From PALSA-505 sp036267135 (GTDB taxonomy: Bacteria > Actinomycetota > Actinomycetes > Streptosporangiales > Streptosporangiaceae), in the NCBI GenBank assembly GCA_036267135.1, contig DATAWQ010000068.1, positions 1 to 64,000 on the forward strand: a DNA stretch of 64,000 nt. The letters are read 5' to 3'. A program made the position numbers and the translations under genes. Under the pieces are notes generated by a model. The model made no database searches and was not told the DNA's origin. It saw only the letters and a program-made list of their open reading frames with translations. Positions 43,840 to 52,938 of this stretch are shown here, one piece after another (the first letter of the stretch is position 1; every line of letters starts with the position of its first letter).

Positions 43840-44385
43840 TTAGTAGGCCTCGCCGTAAGTCTGGTGGGGTGAGGTCTTCACCTGCTGGGACGAATCGCCC
43901 CACCACTCCGACTCACGGATCGCCTTCATCGCGAGCTTGCGCTGGTCGGAGTCGAGCCGGTCGATGAACAGCACGCCGTCCAGGTGGTCGGTCTCGTGCT
44001 GCACACAGCGGGCGAGCTGCTCGGCTCCCTCCAGGGTCACCGGCTCGCCGTGCATGTTGAACCCGGCGGCGACCACGCCGGACGAGCGCTTCGTCGGGAA
44101 CGCGAGCCCGGGGAACGACAGGCAGCCTTCGTCGTCGGTCTCGGTCTCCTCGGAGAGCTTGAGCGTGGGGTTGATCAGATGGCCGAGCTCGTCGTCCACG
44201 TAGTACGTGAAGACCCGCAGCCCGACGCCTATCTGCGGGGCGGCCAGGCCCAGGCCGGGCGCCTCCAGCATCGTGTCGGTGAGGTCCTGGACGAGCTTGC
44301 GCAGCTCGGCGTCGAAGTCGTGTACCGGCTCGGCCGGGGTGCGCAGCACGGGATCACCGAACAGGCGGATGGGCCTAACGCTCAC
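43840..44385 (-). CDS. def: Peptide deformylase
   Basis: 181 residues from GTG 44385, six bases after GGAGG; the longer frame to 44472 is rejected. All three metal and catalytic motifs are intact: GLGLAAPQIG, EGCLSFPG and QHETDHLDG. Removes the formyl group from new proteins. First gene of def-fmt-rsmB in transcription order. Confidence 0.96.
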   Translation of the reverse strand: MSVRPIRLFGDPVLRTPAEPVHDFDAELRKLVQDLTDTMLEAPGLGLAAPQIGVGLRVFTYYVDDELGHLINPTLKLSEETETDDEGCLSFPGLAFPTKRSSGVVAAGFNMHGEPVTLEGAEQLARCVQHETDHLDGVLFIDRLDSDQRKLAMKAIRESEWWGDSSQQVKTSPHQTYGEAY

Positions 44386-44492
44386 CAGGGTCCTCCGAAG
44401 GAACGCGACACGGCGTCGCTCATCTGTAGGCAGACGGCTGTGCTTTGAATCTGTGCACTGGGATCCGTGCACCGGGGTCCAGTGTATTGCGG

Positions 44493-45800
44493 TCAGCGCG
44501 CTGGATCAGGCGGGCTGGGCCGCTGGCTGGCCTCACGGGCCGGGCCGGTGGCCGCGCGCGATCTCGCCTTCAGCGCCGCCTTGCGCGCCGCCTTGGCCAC
44601 CGCAGGGTCGTGGTGATGCTCGCCCAGCGCGGTGAGCAGGCCGATCAGGCCGGGATGACCGACCTCCCACAGACCGGCCACCAGGTTCGCCTGACCGCCG
44701 GACGGCAGGTCGGGCAGCAACTCGGCCACGACGTCCTCGGGCTGGGCCTCCTCGAGCAGGCCGGCCCCCAGGTCGACGAGCAGCCACTCCTGGTCGCCGC
44801 GGGCCAGTTCGGTCGGCTCCCCGTGATCGCGCAGCCAGACCGCCGCGTGCGGCCGGAGCATCGGCTCGTCCAGCGCCTGGCTGACCGAGGGAATAGCCTC
44901 GTCACCCACCCGGTCCAGCACCGCGAAGGCCGCACCGCGCAGACCGGGCGACCCCTGCCTGGCCGCCTCCATCAGCTCGGTCGCCGCGTCACCAGGCCCA
45001 CGCTCGGCCAGCCAGGCCGCGATCTCGGCCTCGCCGTCCTCCGCGTCGTAGTCGGCCAGCGCGGCCAGCAGCACCGCCGCCCGGTCCTGGGCGAGCTGGC
45101 CGGCTACGGGAAGCTGCCAGCCCCTGGCGCGGAGTCGTCCGTGCACACCCCAGGTGCCGAGTCTGGACAGTCCGACGGTGAGCCCGCCGGCGTCCTCGTC
45201 GGTGTCGAGGTCGACGACACCGAGGTCGGCCAGGGTCTCCAGGGCGGCGGACAAATCCACCACGCCGGTGCCCGCCTCACCCTGGCCCGGTGGGACCTGC
45301 TGGCGGGCGGCCAGGTAAGCCTCGAACAGCGCGTCTATACGCACCGGGCTCCCGGCCGTGTAGAGGGCGGTTACCAGCCCCTCCAGCTCGGTGGTGCGCA
45401 GCGTCGCGGACAGCGCGTCGTCCCAGAGGGTGAGCACCGCCTCCGGGTCACCGGCGGCCAGAATGTCCGTGCGCTGGCTAGAATCCTCCTCGCCAAGCAT
45501 CCGGGCACCGGTGGCCACCTGCCACGCCGCCTCGACCTCCTCGGGAGTCAGGCCGAGGTCAACGGCCGCCGATGCTGCGTCGTCGGGCGAAAGGCCAGGC
45601 CGGACCGCGACCCAACGGGCCAGGTCACGGGCGGCACGCAGCAGCGGGGCCACCCTGGCCGCAGCGGCGAGTTCGTCCCGGGGGGCGAGCCGGACGGCGG
45701 GCGGCCGTATCGCGCCACGGCCCGGCTTTGGCGAGATAGCCACCCATGCACCATACGGCGTCCCCAGCGTAAACCTGCCAACGCCACCTGTCCGCACCAT
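44493..45800 (-). CDS. Conserved hypothetical protein, helical repeats
   Basis: About 435 residues (ATG 45800; GTG 45806 possible). No signal peptide or membrane segment. Mostly Ala/Leu/Glu-rich helices; the second half (LRGAAFAVLDRVGDEAI..HAAVWLRDHGEPTELA..LVAGLWEVGHPGLIGLLTALG) has HEAT-like periodicity. The C-terminus is Lys/Arg-rich and basic. I do not recognise the family. It sits upstream of def on the same strand, inside the housekeeping block. Confidence 0.75.
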   Translation of the reverse strand: MVRTGGVGRFTLGTPYGAWVAISPKPGRGAIRPPAVRLAPRDELAAAARVAPLLRAARDLARWVAVRPGLSPDDAASAAVDLGLTPEEVEAAWQVATGARMLGEEDSSQRTDILAAGDPEAVLTLWDDALSATLRTTELEGLVTALYTAGSPVRIDALFEAYLAARQQVPPGQGEAGTGVVDLSAALETLADLGVVDLDTDEDAGGLTVGLSRLGTWGVHGRLRARGWQLPVAGQLAQDRAAVLLAALADYDAEDGEAEIAAWLAERGPGDAATELMEAARQGSPGLRGAAFAVLDRVGDEAIPSVSQALDEPMLRPHAAVWLRDHGEPTELARGDQEWLLVDLGAGLLEEAQPEDVVAELLPDLPSGGQANLVAGLWEVGHPGLIGLLTALGEHHHDPAVAKAARKAALKARSRAATGPAREASQRPSPPDPAR

Positions 45801-45945
45801 GACCACCCCCCGACCAATCCATGATCACCAACCCCCACCCTCCCCCTTCAACGCCCACCCACGACGAACCCACCCGCCCACCACACCCTGGCCCACCGCC
45901 CGCCAGCGCCGCGCCGCCGCCCGAGACCAGCCAGCCCGCTCACAC

Positions 45946-46109
45946 TCACCACACCGAAGCCCCACCCACGGATCCTAACCACCATTACCCCAACCCACGC
46001 ACTCGCTCACCCCGACGAGGCCCGACCTCACCACACCGAAGCCCCACCCACAGATCCTCACCACCATTACCCCAACCAACGCACTCGCTCACCCCGACGA
46101 GGCCCGACC
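45946..46109. repeat. 82-bp direct repeat, two copies plus a partial third
   Basis: Copies at 45946-46027 and 46028-46109 are near identical; the tail of the unit (GACGAGGCCCGACC) occurs again at about 46126-46143. Non-coding. Confidence 0.85.
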
Positions 46110-46233
46110 CCTCACGCACGCTCACCCGACGAGGCCCGACCCTCGTTCCCAAGATCACCTTCACATTTCCAAGGTCATCTTCACTTTTCCCGTCTTAGAG
46201 GGGTTAGCAAACGATTAATAAAGATCAAATACG

Positions 46234-46452
46234 GTCGCAGCGCGGGAAGAGTGGAATTGATCTTGGTGAGCACGGTCCCGGGGGTGCGGGAGAGGAGTGA
46301 GGTGGGTGGGGCTAGCGGTCAGGGGGCGAGGGCCCGCCGTCTCCACTCTTCCCGCGCCGTAGGGGTACAAATATGAGCAAACCGGGCACGAATTTGGTCG
46401 CAGCGCGGGAAGAGTGGAATTGATCTTGTAAGCACGGTCCTGGAGGGTGCGG
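46234..46452. repeat. 57-bp direct repeats with an inverted core copy between them
   Basis: Direct copies at 46234-46290 and 46396-46452 (unit starts GGTCGCAGCGCGGGAAGAG). The reverse complement of their GCGCGGGAAGAGTGG core lies at 46343-46357, so either copy can pair with it into a long hairpin. Lies downstream of priA. Confidence 0.85.
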
Positions 46453-46626
46453 TCAGGGGGCGAAAGTGGCGGCTGGGGCGAAGGTGGCATTTTGGGGCAG
46501 GAGTGACGGTCATGGTGAAGGGGGACGGCCAGGACGGGCGGGACGGCCAGGACGGGCGGGACGGCCAGAGGGCGGGGGTGACGGTCAGAGGGCGGGGGGT
46601 GACGGCCTGGGGTGGGGTGGGGGCGG

Positions 46627-48705
46627 TTAGAGGAGGTCGAGGGGGTCCATTTGGACGCGGACGGGGCCGGGGGCTTTGCGGGCGCTGCGGAGGGCTTGGG
46701 CGGCTTGGAGGGCGCGGGCGAGGGTTGGTCCGGCTGGCTTGGGGGCGCGGAAGAAGATTCTGACCTGCTCGGTGTCAGGGTCGGCGGTGCCGGGGGGGGC
46801 GTCGACCGGGACGGGGCCGAGCACCTCGGCGTCCGCTGGGAGCTGGGTGGCTTCGGCTAGCTCGGCGACGGCGGTGGATGAGCCGGAGGCTACGGCCATC
46901 CGCACCGACGGTGGGAAGTTCAGAGCTGATCGTTCCGCGGATTCCCATTCAGAAAAAATGACTGGATCCCAGCGGATGAGCGCTTGCACGACGGGAAGCG
47001 ACGCATCGGCCATCACGATCACTTTTCCGCCTGCGGAAGCGGGGCGGACCAGGGCGGCCGCGTTCAGCCAGCGGCGCAGGGTCTCTTCGGCGGCGCGCAA
47101 GGTGGCCCGGCCGAGGAGGGCGCGGCCGTCGAGCAGGAGGGCGGCCGCGTAGCCGTCGCTGGCGGTGGGCTCGGCGCCCGGAGTGGCGACGACGATGGGT
47201 TCGGCGCCTGGGGTGGCGACGACGATGGCGGGCGTCGCGGGCACGGAGGGGAGTACGGCCTGGCCGCCCGAGGTGCGGACCGGTACCGACGGGAACGCGC
47301 GGCCGAGTTCCTCGGCGGTGCGGGCGGCGCCGGTGGCCAGCGAGCGGAGGCCGGTGAAGCCGCATTTCGGGCAGCGCCAGGGCGTCGTGAGGGCCGCGCA
47401 CCAGGGGCAGTGCGGCGCGGCGCCTGCGGCCGCCATCGCTAGCGGGCCGCCGCAGGCCGTGCAGCGAGCCTGTTCGCGGCAGCGGCCGCAGGCCACGGCG
47501 GCCAGGTAGCCGCTCCTGGGCACCTGGACCAGGACCGGGCCGCGGGCGAGCGCCTCCCTGGCGGTGCGCAAGGCCAGGCTGGGCAGCCGGGCGGCGGCGG
47601 CCACCTCGTCCCTGGCTAGCTCGGCGTCGTCACCGGTGCCGCGGGTCAGCGGGGCGTGCGCGCGCACCGTTGGGCGGTCGGCCACGATCGGCCTGGCCCA
47701 GCCGGACGCGACGAGCTGGGTCGCCTCCGCGGTCCTGGCGAACCCGCCGATGAGCGCCGCGGCCTTGCTGCGGTGGGCGCGCAGCGCGAGCACCTCCCTG
47801 GCGTGCGGGTAGGGCGCCCGCGGCTCCTCGTGCAGGTCGTCCCCGTCGTCCCAGACCACAGTTAGGCCGAGATCGCGAACCGGGGCGAACATGGCGGCCC
47901 GCAGGCCGGCCACGATCATGACCTCGCCGCGGAGCACCGACAGCCAGCGGCGGTAGCGTTCGGCGGGGCCGAGGTCGGCGGTCAGGCAGACATGCCTGCG
48001 TGGGCCCAGCCGGGCTTGGAGGGCCGCGTCGACCTGGGCGAGGTCCCTGGCGTCGGGGACGACGATGAGGGCGCCACGGGCGCGCGACGCGGCGGCGGCG
48101 GCAGCAGCGGCGATCTCGTCGGCCCAGTGCGGTCCGGGCAGGGCCGACCAGGCGGCGCGAGGAGCCCGGCCGTCGGCGACGGCGGCCAGGAAGGATGCCC
48201 CGGCCGGGTAGCGGACCCACGGTCCCGGCTCCTGCGGCGGGATCGGCTCGCTGGGGGGCGGGAGGGACCGGGCGGACTCGGCGCCAGCGTGCCGCGGGGG
48301 GATCGCGAGGCGCAGCACGTCGGCGAGGGTGCCGGCGTAGCGGTCGGCTACCTCACGGGCGAGGGTGGCGATCTGCGGGGTGAGCACCGGTTCGGGCGAC
48401 ACCACCCGCTCCAGGAAGGCGAGCTTGCCGTCGTGGTCGCTGGTGGCCTCCCTGGTGAGCAGGTACCCGTCCACGAGCTGCCCGGCGAAGCGCACCCGGA
48501 CGCGGCAGCCGGGCCCGGCGGCGGCGTCAAGCCGGTCAGGGACCAGGTAGTCGAAGGGCCGGTCGAGATGGGCCAGCGAGACGTCCACGGCCACCCGCGC
48601 CACGGGCAGCCGGTCGGCGGCCACCGGGGCGGGGCGGGGCCGCTTGGCCCGGGAAGCCGCGGGCTTGCGGGGCTTGTCCCGGGCCGGGCCGGGCGGAACG
48701 GGCAT
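46627..48705 (-). CDS. priA: Primosomal protein N' (actinobacterial form)
   Basis: 692 residues. N-terminal 3'-DNA-binding domain (VAVDVSLAHLDRPFDYLVPD), a central region where the helicase Walker A is missing as in other actinobacterial PriA proteins, and an intact zinc-binding block of Cys residues (CGRCREQARCTACGG..CPWC..CPKCGF). It probably acts in replication restart without helicase activity of its own. A 10-residue VATPGAEP unit is duplicated near residue 510 (30-bp repeat at 47169-47228). Follows the DUF4190 gene by one base. Confidence 0.93.
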   Translation of the reverse strand: MPVPPGPARDKPRKPAASRAKRPRPAPVAADRLPVARVAVDVSLAHLDRPFDYLVPDRLDAAAGPGCRVRVRFAGQLVDGYLLTREATSDHDGKLAFLERVVSPEPVLTPQIATLAREVADRYAGTLADVLRLAIPPRHAGAESARSLPPPSEPIPPQEPGPWVRYPAGASFLAAVADGRAPRAAWSALPGPHWADEIAAAAAAAASRARGALIVVPDARDLAQVDAALQARLGPRRHVCLTADLGPAERYRRWLSVLRGEVMIVAGLRAAMFAPVRDLGLTVVWDDGDDLHEEPRAPYPHAREVLALRAHRSKAAALIGGFARTAEATQLVASGWARPIVADRPTVRAHAPLTRGTGDDAELARDEVAAAARLPSLALRTAREALARGPVLVQVPRSGYLAAVACGRCREQARCTACGGPLAMAAAGAAPHCPWCAALTTPWRCPKCGFTGLRSLATGAARTAEELGRAFPSVPVRTSGGQAVLPSVPATPAIVVATPGAEPIVVATPGAEPTASDGYAAALLLDGRALLGRATLRAAEETLRRWLNAAALVRPASAGGKVIVMADASLPVVQALIRWDPVIFSEWESAERSALNFPPSVRMAVASGSSTAVAELAEATQLPADAEVLGPVPVDAPPGTADPDTEQVRIFFRAPKPAGPTLARALQAAQALRSARKAPGPVRVQMDPLDLL

Positions 48706-48706
48706 G

Positions 48707-49432
48707 CTATATCGTGCCGCACGCGTTGTCGGCCGTGACCGCGTCGTGGTTCAGCGTGCTCATCACCGAGCTGGGGATCTGCCCGCCGATCTGGTCGTTA
48801 CTCGCGATCTTGAGCTGGGTGGTCAGGGCGTGCAGGGCGGTCCTGGCTTCGGGGTTCTTGCTCTTGGCCGCCGCAGCGGCCAGGCGCGCGACGGCGGTGG
48901 CCAGGTCGGACGTGGTCTTGTTGCTGCCCGCCCTGGTGTTCAGGTCCACGATGGCCGTGTTGTAGTGCGGCAGGACCCGCTCCTTGAAGTACGCGCAGCC
49001 GGGATCGGCCGCCTTGATGATGTGCGGCGCCACGTAAGCGAACCCGCCTGCCCACAGCAGCGACAGCACGATGCCGGTCCAGGCGCGCGCCTGGCCGGTG
49101 CGGGCCGTACCGGACCGGGCCAGGCCGGCCACACCGAACCCGAGCCCAAACAGGATACCCAGGCCGGTGACGCCCAGTATGCCGGCGATCAGGGACGCGG
49201 TGGCGGCGCGGTTGGACTGAAGCGGCTCGTCAGGGGCCGGGGCAGGGGGCGGCGCGGCGGGAGGTGCCGCGGCGGCGGTGCGGTCCTGCGGTGGTTCGGG
49301 TTGGGGTTCGGGTGCGGGCACGGTGGTGCGCGGGAGGGGATTCGTGTCGTCCAGGCTGGGGTCGGCTTCCTCGGCTACGCCGTGGCCCCCGGTGGCCGGG
49401 CCGTCGGCCGCCTGCTCCGCAGGAGTGGGCAT
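48707..49432 (-). CDS. DUF4190-type membrane protein
   Basis: 241 residues. A Pro-rich cytoplasmic N-terminal arm of about 75 residues, then two membrane helices (about 78-102 and 117-136) with the GLARSGTARTGQARAW loop typical of DUF4190, then an outside helical domain with two Cys (Cys near residues 146 and 238). Role unknown. Its stop is one base from the priA start, so the two may be co-translated. Confidence 0.85.
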   Translation of the reverse strand: MPTPAEQAADGPATGGHGVAEEADPSLDDTNPLPRTTVPAPEPQPEPPQDRTAAAAPPAAPPPAPAPDEPLQSNRAATASLIAGILGVTGLGILFGLGFGVAGLARSGTARTGQARAWTGIVLSLLWAGGFAYVAPHIIKAADPGCAYFKERVLPHYNTAIVDLNTRAGSNKTTSDLATAVARLAAAAAKSKNPEARTALHALTTQLKIASNDQIGGQIPSSVMSTLNHDAVTADNACGTI

Positions 49433-49516
49433 CCGCCATCGCCTTCGAATCGATGCTGCGCACGAGCGTGTTGACCGTATTTTGCCTCTCGGGGTTAACG
49501 AGCGTGTGCGGACCGG

Positions 49517-50710
49517 TCAGAGACCGGCGGCGGCGCGCAGGGCCTCGGTGCGGTCGGTGCGCTCCCAGGAGAAGTCGGGCTCCTCCCGGCCGAAGTGACC
49601 GTAGGCCGCGGTCTGCGCGTAGATCGGCCTGAGCAGGTCGAGATCCTTGATGAACGCCGCCGGGCGCAGGTCGAACACGGCCATGACCGCGTCCTGGATG
49701 CGCTCCACATCGACCCGCTGGGTGCCGAAGCACTCGACGAACAGGCCGACCGGCTTGGCCTTGCCGATCGCGTAGGCGACCTGGGTCTCGCAGCGGTCGG
49801 CCAGCCCGGCGGCCACGATGTTCTTGGCCACCCAGCGCATCGCGTAGGCGGCGCTGCGGTCCACCTTGGAGGGGTCCTTGCCGGAGAAGGCGCCGCCGCC
49901 GTGCCTGGCCATGCCGCCGTACGTGTCGATGATGATCTTGCGGCCGGTCAGCCCGGCGTCGCCCATCGGGCCGCCGACCTCGAAACGCCCGGTCGGGTTC
50001 ACCAGCAGCCGGTAGCCGTTGGTGTCGAGGTCGAGCGCGGCGACGATCGGCTCCACCACGTGCTCACGGATATCGGGATCGAGCAGTTCCTTCAGGTCGA
50101 TGTCGGGCGCGTGCTGCGCGGAGACCACGACCGTGTCCAGCCGCACCGGCTTGTCAGCCGCGTACTCGATGGTGACCTGGGTCTTGCCGTCCGGGCGGAG
50201 GTAGGGCACGGTGCCGCTGCGCCTGGCCTCGGAGAGCCGCCGGGCCAGCTTGTGCGCGAGCATGATCGGGAGCGGCATCAGCTCCGGCGTTTCCCGGCAG
50301 GCGTAGCCGAACATCATGCCCTGGTCGCCCGCGCCCTGCCGGTCGAACTCCTCGGCGCCCTCGCCCTCGCGGTACTCGTAGGCGTCGGATACACCCTGCG
50401 CGATGTCGGGCGACTGAGATCCGATGGACACGGACACGCCGCAGGACGCGCCGTCGTAGCCCTTGGTCGACGAGTCGTAGCCGATCTCCAGGATCTTTTC
50501 CCTGATGATCCCGGGGATGTCCACATAGGTCTCGGTGGTGACCTCACCGGCCACGTGCACCTGGCCGGTGGTTATCAGGGTCTCTACGGCGACCCGGCTG
50601 CGGGGATCGTCCTTGATCATGCAATCAAGGAGAGCGTCACTGATCTGGTCGGCCATCTTGTCCGGATGACCTTCGGTGACAGACTCAGAGGTGAAGAGGC
50701 GACGAGCCAC
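49517..50710 (-). CDS. metK: S-adenosylmethionine synthetase
   Basis: 397 residues, normal length. Signature motifs: SVTEGHPDK, DRQGAGDQGMMFGYA, GPMGDAGLTGRKIIIDTYGG and GGGAFSGKDPSKVDRS. Makes SAM from methionine and ATP as a tetramer. Downstream of coaBC on the same strand with a 66-base gap. Confidence 0.98.
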   Translation of the reverse strand: MARRLFTSESVTEGHPDKMADQISDALLDCMIKDDPRSRVAVETLITTGQVHVAGEVTTETYVDIPGIIREKILEIGYDSSTKGYDGASCGVSVSIGSQSPDIAQGVSDAYEYREGEGAEEFDRQGAGDQGMMFGYACRETPELMPLPIMLAHKLARRLSEARRSGTVPYLRPDGKTQVTIEYAADKPVRLDTVVVSAQHAPDIDLKELLDPDIREHVVEPIVAALDLDTNGYRLLVNPTGRFEVGGPMGDAGLTGRKIIIDTYGGMARHGGGAFSGKDPSKVDRSAAYAMRWVAKNIVAAGLADRCETQVAYAIGKAKPVGLFVECFGTQRVDVERIQDAVMAVFDLRPAAFIKDLDLLRPIYAQTAAYGHFGREEPDFSWERTDRTEALRAAAGL

Positions 50711-50776
50711 CTGATTTTCCCATTCCTGCCGTCGGAAGTCTCGCCGCAGTGTACCCGGGCCCGGTCTCGTCCGGAA

Positions 50777-51979
50777 TTACGGGAGTCTGGCCGCTACGAG
50801 ATCCCAGATCGCGTCGGCGAGCGCCGTTTTCCTGCCCCGCGGGACTTCGGTGACGCTGCCGTCCGCGCCGAGCACGACGGCTTCGTTGTCGATGGTGCCG
50901 AACGCGAGGCCGCCGCCGACTTGGTTGACGACGAGCAGATCGCAGCCCTTGCGGGCGAGCTTGGCCCGGCCGTTGGCGAGCAGGTCCTCGGTCTCGGCGC
51001 CGAAGCCGACGACGACCTGGCCCGGATGGCCGCGGTGGGCGCAGAGCCCGGCCAGTACGTCGGGGTTCTCGGCGAGCGTGATCGGCTCGGGGACCGCGCC
51101 GGCCTTCTTGATCTTCGACGCTTGGCGGGCGGCCGGGCGGAAATCGGCAACCGCGGCGGCCATGACCACCGCGTCGGCGCCGGCCGCGGCGGCGGTCATC
51201 GCCTCGCCCAACTGCGTCGCGGACACCACCCTGACGATCTTGGCGCCGGCCGGGTCGTCGAGCGCGACGTTCGCGGACACCAGGGTTACCTCCGCTCCCC
51301 TGGCCACCGCGGTCCGGGCCAGCGCGTAGCCCTGCAGGCCGGACGACCAGTTGCCGAGGAACCTGACCGGATCCAGTTCCTCCCTGGTGCCACCGGCCGA
51401 GACCACCACGCGGCGGCCCGCCAGGTCGGGGCGCAGCGCCCCGGCGCCCCGGTCGAGCACCCGGAACGCCACCTCGGCCAGTTCCGCGGGCTCGGGCAGC
51501 CGCCCGGGGCCGGTGTCAGGGCCGGTGAGGCGGCCGGTCGCGGGCTCGACCACCAGCGCGCCGCGGTCCCGCAGCAGCGCGGCGTTGGCCTGGGTGGCCG
51601 GGTGCTGCCACATCTCGGTGTGCATGGCCGGCGCGAACACGACCGGGCAGCGGGCCGTCAGCAGGGTGGCGGTCAGCAGGTCGTCGCTACGCCCGGCGGC
51701 CGCCCGGGCCAGCAGGTCCGCGGTGGCCGGGGCGACGAAAACAAGGTCGGCCCACTGTCCCAGCCGGACGTGCGGCACCTCGTGCACGTCGGACCACATG
51801 TCCGCGGTCGCGGGACGACCGGACAGCGCGGCCCAGGTGGGCTCGCCGACAAAACGGAGCGCGTCGTGGGTGGGGATGACCCGCACCTCGCACCCAGCCT
51901 CGGACAGACGGCGGAGCAGCTCACAGGCCTTGTAGGCGGAGATGCCGCCGCCGACTCCGAGTATTACGTGCCGGGACAT
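50777..51979 (-). CDS. coaBC: Bifunctional CoaC/CoaB (phosphopantothenoylcysteine decarboxylase/synthetase)
   Basis: 400 residues. The N-terminal FMN-dependent CoaC half has GVGGGISAYKACELLRRL, the active-site His in HEVPHVRLG and PAMHTEMW; the C-terminal CoaB half has VSAGGTREELDPVRFLGNWSSG, the KIKK motif and FGAETEDL. Two successive steps of coenzyme A synthesis. Between rpoZ and metK as in most actinomycetes. Confidence 0.97.
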   Translation of the reverse strand: MSRHVILGVGGGISAYKACELLRRLSEAGCEVRVIPTHDALRFVGEPTWAALSGRPATADMWSDVHEVPHVRLGQWADLVFVAPATADLLARAAAGRSDDLLTATLLTARCPVVFAPAMHTEMWQHPATQANAALLRDRGALVVEPATGRLTGPDTGPGRLPEPAELAEVAFRVLDRGAGALRPDLAGRRVVVSAGGTREELDPVRFLGNWSSGLQGYALARTAVARGAEVTLVSANVALDDPAGAKIVRVVSATQLGEAMTAAAAGADAVVMAAAVADFRPAARQASKIKKAGAVPEPITLAENPDVLAGLCAHRGHPGQVVVGFGAETEDLLANGRAKLARKGCDLLVVNQVGGGLAFGTIDNEAVVLGADGSVTEVPRGRKTALADAIWDLVAARLP

Positions 51980-52019
51980 AGTCCCTGCCGGGGTCCGGAG
52001 TGAATCCTGGGCCGGTGGC

Positions 52020-52295
52020 CTAAGCCGCCGGTTCCTCGGTCAGGGTGCTCTCCGCGGCCAGCAGGCGCTCGCGGATCTCGCGCAGGGCGATCGAGAGCGG
52101 CTTCTCCTGAACACGGGTCTCGACCAGGGGGCCGACGTATTCCAGCAGGCCCTCGCCGAGCTGCGCGTAATAGGCGTTTATCTGCCTGGCCCGCTTAGCA
52201 GCCATGATGACCAGGCTGTACTTGCTGTCCACCACGTCGAGAAGCTCGTCGATGGGCGGATTCGTGATGCCTTCGGGGGAGGGAGTCCCTGCCAC
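52020..52295 (-). CDS. rpoZ: RNA polymerase omega subunit
   Basis: 91 residues from GTG 52295 with GGAAGG upstream. The actinobacterial omega pattern is complete: GITNPPIDELLDVVDSKYSLV, AKRARQINAYYAQLGEGLLEYVGPLVET and EKPLSIALREIRE. Helps RNA polymerase assembly. The coding region lies in part inside the 3' extension of the gmk frame, in a different frame. Confidence 0.97.
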   Translation of the reverse strand: MAGTPSPEGITNPPIDELLDVVDSKYSLVIMAAKRARQINAYYAQLGEGLLEYVGPLVETRVQEKPLSIALREIRERLLAAESTLTEEPAA

Positions 52296-52852
52296 CTTCT
52301 GCCTTCCATGGAGATGCGGGGTAAACGAACAATCAACGTTACCAGCTCATCGCAAACTTCCTGCACAGAAGTGTTGACAAGGGTGACGTCGAACTCCTTC
52401 TCGGCGGCCAGCTCGGTCCTGGCCACTTCGAGGCGGCGCTCGATCACATCGGGCGGCTCGGTACCGCGGCCGGTGAGCCTGCGGACCAGTTCGTCCCAGG
52501 ACGGCGGGGACAGGAAGACCATCCGCGCGTCTGGCACGGATGCGCGGATCTGCCGGGCACCCGCCAGGTCGATCTCCAGCAGCACGGGCACGCCCGCGGC
52601 GAGCTTGCGCTCCACCGGGGCGCGCGGCGTGCCATGCCGGAGGTTGACGTACGGCGCCCATTCGAGCAGTTCCCCCGCTGCGATCAGCCGGTCGAACTCA
52701 CGCTCGTCCACGAAGTAGTACTCACGGCCCTCCTGCTCGCCGGGCCGGGGTGGACGGGTCGTCACCGACACCGATGTCCACAGCGGGAGGTCCATCTCGC
52801 GCAGCCGCGCGAGGACGGTGCTCTTGCCAACACCAGAGGGCCCGGAGAGCAC
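52178..52852 (-). CDS. gmk: Guanylate kinase with extended, overlapping 3' end
   Basis: 224 residues from GTG 52852. P-loop GPSGVGKSTV, YYFVDEREFDRLI and LLEIDLAGARQI are intact, so the enzyme should phosphorylate GMP. Two oddities. Conserved residues (ARLTV) before the GTG stay in frame, so the true start may be a rarer codon upstream with no good ribosome site. The normal end near VCDELVTLI has no stop; the frame continues about 118 bases into rpoZ with an unrelated tail. A sequencing slip near 52300 or real read-through extension could explain it. Confidence 0.9.
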   Translation of the reverse strand: MLSGPSGVGKSTVLARLREMDLPLWTSVSVTTRPPRPGEQEGREYYFVDEREFDRLIAAGELLEWAPYVNLRHGTPRAPVERKLAAGVPVLLEIDLAGARQIRASVPDARMVFLSPPSWDELVRRLTGRGTEPPDVIERRLEVARTELAAEKEFDVTLVNTSVQEVCDELVTLIVRLPRISMEGRRWQGLPPPKASRIRPSTSFSTWWTASTAWSSWLLSGPGR

Positions 52853-52938
52853 GGTCAGCCGGGCCCGGTTACCGGGAGACGCCCCCCCGGAACCGGGCGA
52901 CGTGGCCGCGGCCGCGCTCTGCAGGCCCTCGGGGTCGG

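Larger units (their letters stand above)
45801..46626. other. Non-coding region of about 825 bases
   Basis: No credible gene. The left half is unusually C/A-rich on the plus strand and carries 82-bp direct repeats; the right half holds a 57-bp direct repeat with an inverted copy of its core and, at about 46523-46568, three short copies of GGACGGCCAGGACGGGC-like sequence. It separates priA from the gene at 44493-45800. Confidence 0.8.

Noticed and set aside
45946..46143. Possible CRISPR array
   Set aside because: Only two full copies plus a tail, contiguous 82-base units with no separate spacers, and no cas genes nearby.
46215..46490. Minus-strand frame of 91 codons over the repeat island
   Set aside because: It consists of the repeats read through; no start signal and no protein-like pattern.
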